A stretch of DNA of 64,000 nt from Euprymna scolopes (GCA_024364805.1 CM044511.1:1165613-1229612); one strand, 5' to 3'. Shown: positions 1 through 12,575, counted from the stretch's first letter. Notes: generated from the sequence alone by a model not told the origin. Program-made: numbers and translations.

Positions 1-27
1 TATATATATATATATATATATATATAT
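1..27. repeat. (TA)n microsatellite at window edge
   Basis: Pure TA dinucleotide tract running off the left edge of the window. Confidence 0.95.
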
Positions 28-164
28 CCAAATACATATACACTAATACATAAAAATGAATAATAATCAAGGCAGGTTTCAAACTCCCATAGTTTTATTG
101 TCATCGAAATCGATAAAATTACCATTTTTCAATCAAATCGATTGATGGTTTGTATCCATCATGC

Positions 165-275
165 AGGCACCAATTTCGAACGCACCTCTATCATTATTTG
201 CTGTTTATTTTAAACGTCGGCCCTTTCGGCTCGTGTGGTAATAACACTTATCAAATGCGCTTATCATGTTAGGCA
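165..275 (+). repeat. Interspersed repeat, copy 1 of a pair
   Basis: This stretch shares ordered blocks with the reverse complement of about 31645-31785: TTCGAACGCAC, then CCTTTCGGCT followed by GTG-GGTAATAA, then CTT-TCAAAT. Spacing is similar in both. No coding potential or terminal repeat is visible, so the family is unassigned. It could be the edge of an old SINE or MITE. Confidence 0.45.
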
Positions 276-1405
276 TGTTTCACATATAAGTAGTTCATTA
301 TAAGGTAGCGCGTGGCTTTGAAAAATAGTGATGAAAAGAAGTTCTGAAATGATTCGATATGATACAACGTTCATTCGTCCACTTATTTCTGATATTTTGC
401 TGGAACGTTTTATCCAAGCAACGAGATAGGTAGGTAAATAGATAATCATATAGATAACTATTATTATCTAAGCTAAAGACGGTAAAATAAATTAGTACCG
501 CAAATGTAATAGAAATCAAATGATCGAGGCAACTGGGTAAAGTCTGTGAAAAAAATAGCGTTGAGCAAAAATAGACGCGAAAAGAAATGAACAAAGCCAA
601 AAACATTCCCTCATTATAAGATGACAAAAAATGATGTTTAAAGAAAAAAAGACAGATACAGGAGAAAAGTCGGCGAAAAAAGAAAACGAATTCGCAAATC
701 CATTTCCAGATCATTCTCTTTTTTGTTCGCTTGGATTGAAAAGTGATTAAAAGAAGCGAGATTAAATTATCGCCAAACTCTCCAATTAAGTGGAAGAAAC
801 TCAAGTACAAATTAAACGTGCGCTGATTTGTTGTGTGCTTGAATCGATTAAGAAAAGGAATAGACGATTCTGTTCGGTAATCTGCGTTTAGTACTTTTTT
901 ATTTCGCCTTTAAGTATCTTGAGACATGCCAAAACTAAAAGGTAATGCTTTTTATCCGTGGGTGACAATTTCAATCTCAGGCACGTTTCTATGCCAACGC
1001 TAAAACACGCATCCACTATAAACACCGTTGAAAACACACATATACCAAAGTATGCGAAAACTTATTTCATGCGTATTTCCTCAAATAAAAACCTGAAACG
1101 ACCGTCAGCATTTATGACTGAATTAATGTTAGGACCGACAGTTAAACGTGCTTAAGTAATAAACGGCACTGACCGAAGAAGTGGGTGTTCCAAGTTCGAA
1201 TCCAATTCTTTCCACAAAATCATTTTCATTTAAGACATTGACAACGTTCGTTTAGTTCTTTCTCTTAGTACCCAATGTCGATTTATAAAGAGTTCTGACA
1301 AGTAAAATATGAACAGAAATCAATGCAAAATAATAGAATCAGTTGATTTATACGATATAAATTAACGTTTACTACAGCGTGAAACGATAAAATTGTCGCT
1401 TTAAA
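276..1405. other. No supported gene
   Basis: AT-rich DNA. The minus strand is unusually T-rich at 300-810 and so stays open for about 170 codons, rich in Phe, Leu and Ser. It has no domain, no plausible start context and no homology I recognise, and I treat it as compositional. At about 1185-1203 a GTTCGAATCC word resembles a tRNA B box, but no convincing A box precedes it. Confidence 0.6.
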
Positions 1406-1409
1406 GACA

Positions 1410-2512
1410 ACACCTACAGCGTTATCGTGAAGGATTTGTCGAGGGGGGCAAGATATTGGAGCTCAGACGAGCATTTGCAATTGGAAATATCGACAAAACA
1501 AAGACACGCTCGTAAAGTCTCTTCTGTGGGAGAGAGGCTGCAGGGAAGAGAAAAGGACATCACCCGCTAAGCTACGAACTCTATTGTGTACTTTCTCAAG
1601 GGAGGATTGCTTGTTTTTAGCAGCTCCTGCTCTCATGTGGCAGCAGTACTCCATCCTTGGACTTACTTGCCTTTTATATAAATAGAGAACTGCATCAGCA
1701 GTGAGATATCTACTGGATGGTGGAAGGATCCCGCCATTTTTTCCAGTGACATTACCAGCAGATTTGATGTACGTGTTCCATTTCAGATCAGGAGTAAAGG
1801 CCAATCACAGAAGGTGGCCTCCCCAAGATTAGAGCCATCCATTTCAATTGATGGCAGATGTGTATCAGAGCTTTGACGATGTAACGATATAAGCTTGGTT
1901 TTAGATGCAGTAAAAGTAACCAGTCACCTCTTACACCATTATACAACCAGCTCAAGGTCAGAAGAGAGATAATCAGACAGGATTTTGTCATTTACGGCCT
2001 TTGGTGTGTTGCCATATATGGTCGTGTTGACCAATTATATGTGTTTTTTTTCTGAAAGAAACAGGGATATCGATGAATGCGTTTTGTTACGACACTGTAT
2101 GGGGAAAAAACTAAACCTGAGAGAATGTGGCTCAAAAGAAATTAAGATGAGGAATGTAGAGAAAAAAAACTCGTCTAGCTGAACCACGGTCAATAATTTC
2201 CCAACTCTTTATTTGTGCCTAAATCAAAACGTAGATTTAATGAACAAAGCTTATTTCTTGAAGTGCATGTCTGTGGAACTGTCTTACGTTTGCCTGTTTT
2301 TCACCTGACTACAACTTGAATATCTTCAAGTCCAACATAAACAAATTCCTGATAAACTGCTTCCTTTAGTAAGACACTTTATCAAATCTCCATTATTAAC
2401 GATTACTACGATATTATCCCATTGATTACTGTACATGCCATAACCGTTATCCTCGAGTGGCATTCGGTCCTTGATAAGTGATGACTACCATGTGGAAAAA
2501 ATGAAAAAAAAA
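1410..2512. mobile_element. LINE copy 1 (LINE-1 family, CR1/Jockey-like), 5'-inverted
   Basis: Two pieces of one non-LTR retrotransposon lie in opposite orientation. About 1410-2045 reads on the minus strand and encodes the RT C-terminal region (ADAVLYLYK, MEYCCHMRAGAAK, SLQPLSHRRD). About 2168-2512 reads on the plus strand, starts at the LAENTINN-equivalent point and ends in an A-rich tail at 2494-2512. The left edge of the inverted piece and the start of the 3' piece fall at nearly the same point of the element. This is the structure left by twin priming (two cDNAs primed at one target). About 120 bp at 2046-2168 between the pieces does not match other copies. The reading frame is degenerate. 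No target-site duplication was found by eye. Confidence 0.75.
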
Positions 2513-2514
2513 AA

Positions 2515-4555
2515 CTTTCTATTTTTCTTGTTACATAATACGATTGTGAATTGACATCAAACGCGTGCCCAAGACATTCGATCGGAGGCTATGCCGTTTT
2601 GTCTTTCAACATTTGCGTCAATAAATATTGTTTTTTTATAGAATCAATAGAGTGGCGATTTCCCAGTAATAAATAGTGACGAGAGATTTTTCAGTGAGTA
2701 GTATTTTAAATGTTGTTTTCGTTAACGCTAAGAGATATATTCCAGAAATTGTGTCAAAGGGAAAAGGTGTCATTTAGGATTACTTGAAACATATCCGTGA
2801 TAGGTAAAACATACACTTTGATTTATTTGTAAGATTAAAGTTTAACATCACAATTATCTTTTCTATTAAAAATAAGGATTTAGTGTCGGCAAAGTAAAAG
2901 AACAGTTGTACTCTACTTATCAAATAATGGTCGCGTAATATAATGAATGAATACGTTTTATTTAAATTAAAGGAAACATACATTTTTTAAACAAAAACAC
3001 ACTTTTACTAAAGTTAAAGTTTTCAGTAGTAAAAAAATGAAATAATTTATTTCAGCTTTTTTATGAAAATACAGCATCATACATTATACAAATTTAAAAA
3101 AAAACATTTTTTTTTACAGGAACATTAGGAAAAAAGCACCTAAAGTTCGTATTACTGAAATCGATATAACTCGAAGAAAAATTAATTTCTCGAACTATGC
3201 ATATTATCAATGATTTATGCATTGGTTATCTAATATTTTCCTGCCAAAAATGTTATTGCAAAAAGTATTTCTCATTTTTTACGGTTGCCTTTTAACGTGA
3301 TCTTTATATGCAAGATTCTAATATTTTCATTGCACGCATGGATGTATAATCGTTAATGTAAGATAATTATCATATAATCACGGAAAATAAAGTAAGAATA
3401 ATTAAATTGAAAAACAGGAACATACAAAAGTAATTAAATTAAGAAATGGAAAGTATTATACAAACGTTCCATTCCGTTAAGTACGGATGCACAGTCTTGA
3501 AAAGAAAAGGAAACTCGTCGATTTTGTTCCCTCAGACGTTTCCTCCAACTACCCGACGCCATTTTTAGATACGCTTGTTTGTGTCAGTCAACTTTAAATT
3601 CCACGTAAAAATTCCGATTAATTAAAACGTTCGTTTGTATTTTTCACGTGGTAATCTAACATTAAAACGGGTTCATTTTATATTATGATGATTCATTAAT
3701 AAATACTGACATTTTCATAAGAATTGTTTGAGTTCTTGGATTTTTATCAATTTTAAAGTGAAGGGAGAGGTTTGCGATTGCAAAAAATAAATTAAAAAAA
3801 AAACAATGCTCGATACGCCGGAACATTGTTAAATAATAATAAAATTATGTACTTAATGTGTTTCCGTAATTCTTTGAATTTCACACACATGTTCTGTTTT
3901 TACGCTATGAACTAATCTTGTTGCTACCATGGCCACATTTTTGGATAATTATTCCTTTTTTATTAGCAAAAGTTTAGTACATGTGTTGTATTAATTCATT
4001 AGTTTAATACTTTAACTTAATACTACACTTGAAAATAATTCCAGAAAACCTGTATTTCTCTTGCCAGAAAAATATAAACACGATCTTTGTAATAATAAAT
4101 TTTTACGTGAAATGTAGAGTTTTTTCAAATTTGAGATACAATTATTCCAGCATTTTTTTTTTTTTTACACTCTATTTTTTTTTATAAATGTAATCTTTCA
4201 AACATAATCAAAAAGTAAGCGAAAATAAAAAAAAAATATTATGATTAGCGGGCGTTCAAAACCAGGTTCCCTATCTAAGTAGTCTTTAGATTTGCCCGTG
4301 CTTATTAAACTCCTATGAATTATAAAATAATGTGCCCATTTATATATTTTTTTAGATAAAAAATTCGATTTTAATCGAGTGGGTAAGAAGGGGCAAACAA
4401 TTTTACTCTCAATAAATTGTTTTAAATGAAAATATTGAAATTCATGTCAATAGCTAAAGTATATATGCCATTTTAATAGCTAAAGTTTCTATGTTAAATT
4501 AAGAAATTTGGCCAAACTATTAGCTTGGTATAATAATATAATAATGTTGTTTTTT
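2515..4555. other. AT-rich DNA without recognisable features
   Basis: No open frame of note, no RNA gene and no repeat that I could match elsewhere in the window. Several A- or T-runs of 8-12 bases occur (for example near 3099, 4151 and 4229). Confidence 0.6.
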
Positions 4556-4562
4556 GACGTTA

Positions 4563-4764
4563 ATCTCTCTCTCTATCTCTCTCTGTCTCTCTATCTATCC
4601 CCCCTCTCTCTCTCTATATATATATATATATGTATATATATGTATTTACAAATACACACACACGACTATATATTTGCAGCAACCTAATATTAAGCAACTA
4701 GAAAAAAGTAATATATACATGTATATATATATATATTTATATGTATATATATATATTTATATGC

Positions 4765-4797
<33 letters not shown>
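4563..4797. repeat. Compound (CT)n / (TA)n microsatellite cluster
   Basis: A CT-rich tract (4563-4615) passes directly into TA repeats with interspersed TATG units. A second TA-rich block runs to about 4797. Open frames here are runs of Ile-Tyr and are not genes. Confidence 0.9.
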
Positions 4798-5024
4798 GTA
4801 AGCGAGAGAGAGTTTGTCAATCTTAATCTACATTTTTTACCATTTCTAATGTAAATGTATTCAAAGTTGGAGTTGTCTTTTACTTTTACTGCTGGCCTTT
4901 TTCCTCTACTGACGAGAATCAATCGGCTTCGAAATATATAGACCTAAAGAGGTTTCTTCTATCATTCCTGTTTCTAAAACCCATATGATGTTCCTATGTA
5001 AGTTAAATCTTTTCGTCTTAACTT

Positions 5025-5029
<5 letters not shown>

Positions 5030-5077
<48 letters not shown>
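5030..5077. repeat. (TA)n microsatellite
   Basis: About 24 pure TA units, followed by degenerate TA-rich DNA to about 5112. Confidence 0.95.
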
Positions 5078-5079
<2 letters not shown>

Positions 5080-5114
5080 TCATATACTTTTAATATATAA
5101 ATATATATATAGTA

Positions 5115-6165
5115 CTAGTTAAATTTATTTAAGGCTTAGTCATTAATTTAATGGTGATTATTTTTCTGATAAAATAAGTGGTTAAAGATATTCACATAAT
5201 CGAATGTATACAGATTTGTGTAAATACATTACTTAGTCCTTACTTACCACGTGACTTCATTAAGTCTCATGAGACCGAATATCATTACAAATTATAAAAC
5301 TTATATAAAAATTATAAAACTTATACAAACAGCATGCACTCATAATACTAGTTCTACGGAAAAATACATTTTTTTTTTTAACTATTAGCCGTACGTCCAG
5401 CGGATTTTCTATGAAAGATGTCTTTTTGCTAGAGATTCTTTTTGCCCATGTTCCTTTCTGATTACACGTTGCTTATCTTCAAACCAAATGCTATAATATT
5501 CTCATAGTAAACTTGCCCATCATCACTAATCCAATGCAGTTTACACCATTGCGCAATTCTGCTGCTCTCATAGTGGTCTTCATCTTTCAACTGACAACTA
5601 TTCATTATCTCCTTAAGCTTCATTAACATATAAGCTTTAGTGACTCTTGAACTCGCTAATTGGTGATTCAATGTAACAGAGGCCGGACGCGCGTATGGCA
5701 GGTGCAGCAGATATATATAAATGACTAATCTTCACGCAGTGTGAGAGAGAGAATAAGAGTTCGATAACGAGGACAGAAAGAGGCGGGTTACACACGTGGC
5801 TCAAAAGCGACAGAGAAAGGTGTGTCTTAAACAATGTCGGAAAAAGAGCACAACTAATCTACAGGACAGAGTCTTTTTATTATCAGGAGATTTTTTTAAC
5901 AAGAAACTAGGCGTTTTTGTAAGAATCTGTTGTTCCAATTGAAAAAAAAGAGAGTCGAATTCTTACATGTCATTTTCCTGTCGATTGTCTTGGTCCCTAA
6001 CTACGATGTTACACCAATATTAAAATTAAACAACGCTAGAAATGAAAAGGTACGACAAGTGAAATTGGGACGAATACATTCTTTAATATGCGTCAATATA
6101 TTTTTAGTAAAGGTAGTAATTATATTATTCATATCGATTAGACAATACCGATTACGGTTCCTCTC
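5115..6165. other. No supported gene
   Basis: AT-rich DNA with a slightly more GC-balanced patch at about 5640-5830. Short open frames of 60-85 codons have no recognisable domains. Nothing else seen. Confidence 0.55.
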
Positions 6166-6170
6166 TTGTA

Positions 6171-6631
6171 TGTTATTTTCATAACGTTTCGCTAGATGTA
6201 ATCTCTGACTTCACGTATAGCTTATCAAACTAGGGAATCCTTGGGTTTTAACATGTGAATTTCGAACGGAACTATATGGAATCCACAGGAGTAGCCTGTT
6301 TTAATTCCAGCAGCGAGGACTGCGTAGACGTCTTTAGTAATTTGCAATTGCATTTTTCGTCTGCTTTGATGAAAGACCCTTCAATTTCCACAAGGATATA
6401 ATTTACAACCGGATTTTATTCATTAAGCCACAGGGTCTTGCAGATAAAACTGCAAATTACTCATGACTTGTGCCCATCGTGGGTGACCGGAAAAGAACAT
6501 GATACTCTCATAGACAAGTTAACGGATTATGTATGGAATATCTTGCGTTCGATAGAAAAATTCCAAAATTTGACAAAATACACCTGAATAAGATCGGAGG
6601 TTACCTCGGCTTAAAAGTTGTAAAAATAACA
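6171..6631. mobile_element. MITE-B copy a, non-autonomous inverted-repeat element
   Basis: About 40-bp terminal inverted repeats: the left end reads TGTTATTTTCATAACGTTTC and continues into GATGTAATCTC; the right end carries the complement, GGAGGTTACCTCGGC and then GTAAAAATAACA. The element is 461 bp, the same as copy b. No coding sequence. Superfamily unknown; a target duplication could not be defined. Confidence 0.7.
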
Positions 6632-7610
6632 CCGAAATTAAATCACTAATCTAAATAACCCATATAATACGAACTATTAGTTGTCATCTTAAAATCTCAG
6701 AAACATAATTTACGCTTAGTCCATCAAACCAGGGTTGGAATCAAATTGCTAGCTTTTATTCCATTCTATAATTATTGAATTGGCGACAAAATTCATCATA
6801 TTCTTCGTAATTACCTTTACGAAATTGACGCCAAAAGCTAAATAAACATAGCACTGTCTCAGGTTAGACAGGAAATAGATTGCAGGCAATTACTTCCAAG
6901 TTTAATTAAAATACAAGGTGTGATATGTTCGCAACCCTAATCTTTGATTAGATGGGTATTCCCGAGGATAAATGAATTCCCAATTAGTTGGTAGAATTTT
7001 AAAATTTCGTTTGTAATTTGTTAGAGGTGTCTTCAAATGTTGTTTTAAGTATTCATTGGACAAATCACCAGACTCGTTCAAGAGATCATAGAAAAATGTT
7101 TATTCATTCGAAAGTTTAACGCATACTATAAGAGCTTAAACAGTTACTTTCGTAGTCTTCCATCCCAGACAGCGGACATAGGTATATCTTTAAAAAAAAA
7201 ACACACTCTTGTCTAGTGGCCGAAAAATATCGTGAATGGCGCACCGAATGGCTTTCAGAAGCTACTATATACTGCGCCAGCATATTCACGTGAATTAAAC
7301 ATTACATACAAGATAATTTATTTAAAGTTAAATACGTTGAAGTTGTAATGTAGAAACATTAGAGTATCTCCATTTTAAGGGCACAACCTGTTATTTCTTG
7401 GTTCATACACATTACCGCATGTATTAAAAGGTTCTCACTCTCTACGGATGTATAGGGTGCGTGTAAATATGTTGAATGCCGTTTATTTCACAGTGTTAAT
7501 ATCCGCTTTGCCATGTCAACCAAAGAAATGGATAATCAACTAACGAATAATGTTTCTGAATTTCTGAGACGTGGGCTGGTCATTCTTATTATTTTGATAC
7601 TTCGCGCTTC
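6632..7610. other. No supported gene between two MITE-B copies
   Basis: Unique AT-rich sequence. No open frame, RNA gene or matching repeat found. Confidence 0.5.
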
Positions 7611-8071
7611 TGAGTGTCATTTTAATAACGTTCTGATCGATGTAACCACCGACCTTCTTCGGGTCTATTTTGGTAATATTTCTGTCCAACTCGAGAATTT
7701 TGACTGAATTTCGAACCTAATTCTTTATTTACTTCAGGGGGAGGCATGCTCTCATTTCATCAGCCATTACTGGATAGACGTTCTAAGTAATTCGCAATTG
7801 TACTTTTTCGGTCCGCCACACAAGGAACTGAGTCATCAACGTTCAGGAGAATATCCCTTTGAACATTAATTCTTCCAAGAACTCTAACCACTGTACCACG
7901 AGTCCTTGACTGATGGACTGCGAACACGCTGTTCCCGTAAAGTAAATAAAGTGTTTCGTTCGAAATTCCGTCAAAATTCCCGAGTTTGAGAGTAACATTC
8001 CTGAGTACAGAAAATACACATTAAGAAAGTCGGAGGTTACATCGACCGAAATGTTATGAAAATGACACTCA
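7611..8071. mobile_element. MITE-B copy b, best-preserved terminal repeats
   Basis: The left terminus TGAGTGTCATTTTAATAACG (continuing to about 7659) is the reverse complement of the right terminus at about 8022-8071 with only a few mismatches over about 49 bp. Total length 461 bp, identical to copy a. The interior contains GTAATTCGCAATTGTAC, also seen in the other copies. Short open frames crossing it are not conserved between copies. Likely mobilised in trans by an unseen transposase. Confidence 0.8.
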
Positions 8072-8339
8072 AGATGTGAATGATATTTTGAAGAATCCAA
8101 TAAGAGTATGCGAGGAAAATTATTTATGATTTCACAATCTACGAAATACATAGTCAGGACATACATGTGATTAAACATACAAAAATAGAAAGAGAGTTAT
8201 AGTGTTATAATGTCGTAAATAAACTCAAACCAAATCGCAACAACCAATGAGTGATTTTTTTTGTCTAATTCATATGAAGATATGAAGAGAAACATTCGGT
8301 GTATGTTGTCTATTACTTTCCTGTCTAGGTAGTTTTATC

Positions 8340-8600
8340 AAGTCAGTACTAAAATATGTGACCATATAGAGTTCAAGATGCTGTATGGGCTCTCCGCTTA
8401 TCTCGGCATTGTTTCTAGTCGTCCTGAGATTTCCTTGCCACTTGACTCAAACGGTGCCAGTTCAGGAGACGTGTGATTGGGAATTACGCAACCCTTGTCT
8501 CCTAATTACACTCGCAGCAAGCCTTACAGAGATATCCATTGTTTTTCCAATTTCCATTTCCAACTTTATCCATATTTCTTATACAGAAAACGATGGAGGA
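8340..8600 (+). repeat. 5S-rRNA-derived SINE, 5'-truncated (copy S2)
   Basis: It begins within the 5S-like head: AGTCAGTACT, then TGTGACCATAT and GTTCAAGATGCTGTATG, which correspond to the 3' part of 5S rRNA. It continues into a tail (CCGCTTATCTC.GCATTGTTTC, TTGCCACT.GACTCAAAC, GATTCAGGAGA-like) shared with the SINEs at 36.9 kb and 49.07 kb. The pol III box A region is missing, so this copy is probably inactive. Confidence 0.7.
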
Positions 8601-9330
8601 GGTATACCACTTTCCATAATACCAACATCTATTTCTGTCAATCATCAGAATATATTGCATTTAAACTTCTCATACAGATGATTTGCATTGACATAAATCT
8701 CCCTAAGTTTTATATAATACATAAAAAGTCCATTAACTTATTCATCACTGATGTGCAAGCATTTTCAAGTCGGATCTATGAAAAGAGCAAATAGATCATT
8801 CGCGTCTCCAGAGAGATTTAAAAAAAAGGGTCACCGAATATATGATGGATACAAGAAGTCGCTGACCTTTTATTTGTATCTTTGTTTTTGTAGATTATTT
8901 TTCCTTACATAAAACTTAGTATTTCTCAAAGTTAATTTGATATAGTAAGACTAAATATTGAATCAATCATTTTGATGGGGTAATTAAAATGTCTGTCAAA
9001 ACACAAAAACAATTTATTGCAATAACAATTTTATTCAGCAAACATTGATTCGTGTTGAGAATGTTTCTCATATCTTACTTTCTACGTATAAAGTAAATTA
9101 TTATTTATGTTTAGAATGTATGGTTTTTAAAATATCAGGATTTGTTTGGTGTTGCGTATGCGAGATATGTGTAAACGAAAGATTCTTAAACAGTATTGTG
9201 CAAATGTTGTTTTTCACATAAAATTATTGGGTATTGTTGCCAGAGCTGGGCTGTTTTATCGCGACTAGGAAAAGTCTAGGATTCTTATCCGATGTTGTAA
9301 ATTGTATTATTAAAACTATTTAGTTTTTAG
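8600..9330. other. No supported gene
   Basis: AT-rich sequence with no domain-bearing frame and no repeat that I could match. Confidence 0.55.
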
Positions 9331-11460
9331 CTTTTTTACAAAGAAGTCACCAATAAGCAAAGCTCGGACCCACATGTGGATAAGGGTTAATGAGTGTACA
9401 GTAGTCAATGTGAAAATATTGCAGTAATCGTTAGTAGTGGGAATTGGATAAGTTGAATTACTTAAAAGGATGGCCCACTAAGAACCTGTTCATGTTGGAT
9501 TTGAAGACAACTATATTATAGTCAGTTGAAAAGCAGGAAAACCGAACAGAATTCTATAGGCGTGCCATTCTCGAAAATAAGCTTTATTCATGGAATCTAT
9601 GTTTAGGTTTAGGCACAGATTAAGAAAGGTGTAAATTATTGAGTGTGGCTTCAGCTAGATGAGTGGTATACCTGAATGTCAGGGCAGCGGGGCATAGATT
9701 GCAGCTCAAACAAGCACTTGCCATGAAAATAATGATAAAGCAGAGACAGGCTCGCAATGTTTCTGTGGGGAAACCGTTGCAGGCATGAGAAAAGGGAATC
9801 TCCCGCTAAGCTATGATCTCTATTTTGAACTCTGTCAAGGTAGGATAAGCTATCTTCTTGGAGCTCCTATCGGGATGTGGCAGCAGTATTCTATCCTAGA
9901 CCGTACTTGGCTCTTATACAGGTAGAAAATTGCATCAGCAGCAAGATATCTACTGAAATGATAAAATGATCACCCCATTTTCTCGAGCAGCCTTGACAAG
10001 GAATTTTATGTATGTGTTCCATTTCAGATCAGGAGAAAAGATCAAGCCCAGAAGCTTGTCAAAACATGAGACCTTCCCAAGACGAGAGCCATTCATTTAA
10101 ACTGATTTCATAAGGGGATAAGCACGTTGATGATAAAAATATAGATGCTTGGTTTTAGATGCATTAAGAGAAGAAATCATCAGAGATAAGTTGATCGTTT
10201 ATAGCGTTTGAAATGTCGCCATGTATGCATGTGTCGTCAATATAAAGGTATAAAATAATCTTACTATGTGATTTGAGAGATCATTTATGTTGACCGCGAA
10301 GAAAGTTGAGCCCAGGATAGAGCCCTGAGGGGCTTCCGCATTAATACTCTGAGCTTCCGACTTTTGCCAATCAACCACTTTTCTCATGAACCTATCAAAG
10401 AGAACTGATTTAGTAATTGAAAAGATATTTCCAGATTCACCGTTGCTGGAGATTTTATTGATAGATATCCCATATCTTATCAAATGCCTTTTTTATGTCA
10501 AGAGCAATTGCCCTGGAAAGGAAGTCTTCCTCGAGGGGTTCGCTAATCCTTTGGGATATTACTGTTCGCACCTCTGCTGTAGACGTCACAGAACGGAAAT
10601 CGTATTACCTGTCACCGAGTACAATACTTTGCTGAGGTGGTTGCCTACTTTTCTATTTAACATAGATTCCAGCAAATTATTCATGACGCACAGGAGACTG
10701 ATTAGTCGAAAGGGAGATGACCGATCACCTGATTTTTTTAATATGGGACATAGTAATGATATTTTCCAGACTGTTGGTAATTCTTCTTAAGACAATGCTT
10801 AAGAAAATGCTTAAACAAGCTTTTTGAGCACTATAATAGGAATGTGTAGATCCACCTGCTTTACTGGACTTCGGATTTTTGATTAGCTTACCACAATCAC
10901 GTACATATATTTGCATGGCCACAGAAGGAAATAGGGGGGGGGGCTCATCGCATAGAGTAGAATTAGCTGCAAAGTTTTTGGCAAAGCGATTGGCTTTGTC
11001 TGATGCTGACAGAATTTCCTCACATCCATTGATGATGGTTGGGATAGAGCACACACATCTATAGTGGACCCTGTTTGTCATTTGCGAAAATGGGTTGGAA
11101 ACAAGCTGCTGCTCACCTGCTTTGGACTTGACGTTCTTTATTGCCCTTTTACAGTGGTTGCTAGCAGTGATGAAGGTGGCTTTAGTCTCAGTACATCTAT
11201 TAAGTTTGACCCAATTGAAAAAAGTTATGTGCGTGCGCATTGACTGCATCACATTCTGGATAGAACCACGATGTGCTGCAATGTTTTTTTTTCTGGAATG
11301 TTTTGGCGGGTATGAAGCGGTCTATACCTACGATTAACTATTCAGTTCGATCTGATACTATAGAGGACGCGTTATTTTTAAACATCTAACGCAACGATAG
11401 GTCTAATGTAAATGTACGAAAGCTATCCCACTCAGCCCTAGAGTATCGATATACTGTACA
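9331..11460 (-). mobile_element. LINE copy 2 (LINE-1 family), longest copy
   Basis: A non-LTR retrotransposon, about 2.1 kb. The 3' end is at about 9331 (the T-run followed by ACAAAGAAGTCACCAATAAG is the complement of the poly-A tail and conserved 3' end). Going 5'-ward on the minus strand come the 3' UTR, the RT C-terminal region, the RT block APQGSILGSTFFAVNINDLS (10265-10330), the RT N-terminal region with RLISLLCVM-like sequence (about 10690), and the linker after the endonuclease (WFYPECDAVNAHAH, about 11240-11270; AEWDSFRTFT, about 11425-11455). The endonuclease is absent, so the copy is 5'-truncated. The frame is broken many times. By family these proteins nick the target and reverse-transcribe their own RNA in place. 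Clade (CR1/Jockey group) is judged from memory of conserved RT blocks. Confidence 0.8.
10199..11252 (-). pseudogene. Reverse transcriptase remnant of LINE copy 2
   Basis: Decayed RT coding region. Visible pieces are a linker with CKRAIKNVKSKAGEQ and ILSASDKANRFAKNFAANST (10930-11150), the RT entry region at about 10725-10880, and the RT block with VVDWQKSEAQSINAEAPQGS and GSTFFAVNINDL (10265-10400). The catalytic YADD-like box is not intact in the stretch read. The frame shifts between these pieces and stops interrupt it, so no functional protein is expected. Confidence 0.75.
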
Positions 11461-12275
11461 ACTGAAAGGTATGTGAGAGGACTTATTACGATCTCAGCAG
11501 GAACAGAATAGAAGATTAGCTCAGGGCAAGTTGTGAGACAAAATAACACAGCATGTACGTTTGTAAAATAATTTATATAAATAAACAGTAGAAATATTTA
11601 TGTGTGCAAATATTCATCTGATAAACTCTTAAACTACCGGCCACATAACTGTGAAGTCCAGAGAAAATAGTAATCATACAGCAAGAATGACTAATCACGA
11701 GAACAATTTTTCTTTGGATAGAGGAATAATGCGAACATCAGTTTTCAAGTTGAAATGCAAAATATTAATTCTAACTTTACAATGTATTTGTCTTAGTTTG
11801 CGCATGCGTAGAATTAATCACAACTCAAAGTTATTTTAATTTTAATATATCCTTATCTGTATGTCAATTTAGCTCAAACGATAGGGAACGCAGCTGTAGT
11901 TTTAAATGTTTTGGTTTCCAATCTAGGTTTTTTTTACAGTTGAAATAGGTACTGTATATGAGGCACAATATATTATTAAATAGAGACTTGGATTTCTATT
12001 AGTAAATACGAAACCTACTTAAATTGAAATATACTCAAGCGTATTTTACGACCGGCAAGGTCGTTTGCGCCCCTGATTGTAAAATAATATTATTGAGATT
12101 TGATTAAAAAAAAAACAATTATGATTTTTGTTTGAAAAACGAGTCGTAAAACACTAATTCTAACTTGACTTTAGACTCTGTGACTACCGGAAGTTAAAAA
12201 TTGGAACATGGAAAATATGAAAGAAAAATCGTTTCTCGTACAGGTATTAAGGAGGTGCAAACCAAGTGTAGATTA
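11461..12275. other. No supported gene
   Basis: AT-rich, no recognisable domain. The left part might hold a further, unrecognisable piece of the neighbouring LINE. Confidence 0.5.
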
Positions 12276-12277
12276 TT

Positions 12278-12469
12278 TTTTTTTACATGGTAGTAATCAC
12301 TTACCATGGCACAAGACCACTCGAGAATAAGGGTTATTGAGTGTGCATTAATCAATGTGATAATATTGTAGTACTCGTATATAATGGAGAGTTGATAAAT
12401 TGGATTACTTAAGCGGGCGGTTTATCAGGAATTTTTTTATGTTGGACTTGAAGACATTATTATTATATA

Positions 12470-12470
<1 letters not shown>
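12278..12470 (-). mobile_element. LINE copy 3, 3'-end fragment
   Basis: The T-run and ACATGGTAGTAATCACTTACC, then AAGGGTTATTGAGTGTGCA and TTGGACTTGAAGACATTATT, match the 3' ends of the other LINE-1-family copies. Homology stops where the TA microsatellite begins, so the fragment is about 190 bp and only contains 3' UTR and the last codons. Confidence 0.75.
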
Positions 12471-12472
<2 letters not shown>

Positions 12473-12542
<70 letters not shown>

Positions 12543-12575
12543 TACTACTACTACTACTACTACTATTATTATAAT
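12473..12575. repeat. Compound microsatellite (TA)n-(ATT)n-(ACT)n
   Basis: About 18 TA units, then about 11 ATT units, then about 8 ACT units. Apparent open frames on both strands are runs of Ile/Thr or Val/Ile. Confidence 0.95.

Noticed and set aside
298-810. 170-codon open frame on the minus strand
   Set aside because: The strand is T-rich, so stop codons are rare. The product is mostly Phe, Leu, Ser and Ile with no domain. Not supported as a gene.
1140-1205. Possible tRNA-derived SINE from a GTTCGAATCC word
   Set aside because: A B-box-like word alone is common in this composition, and no A box or cloverleaf pairing was found.
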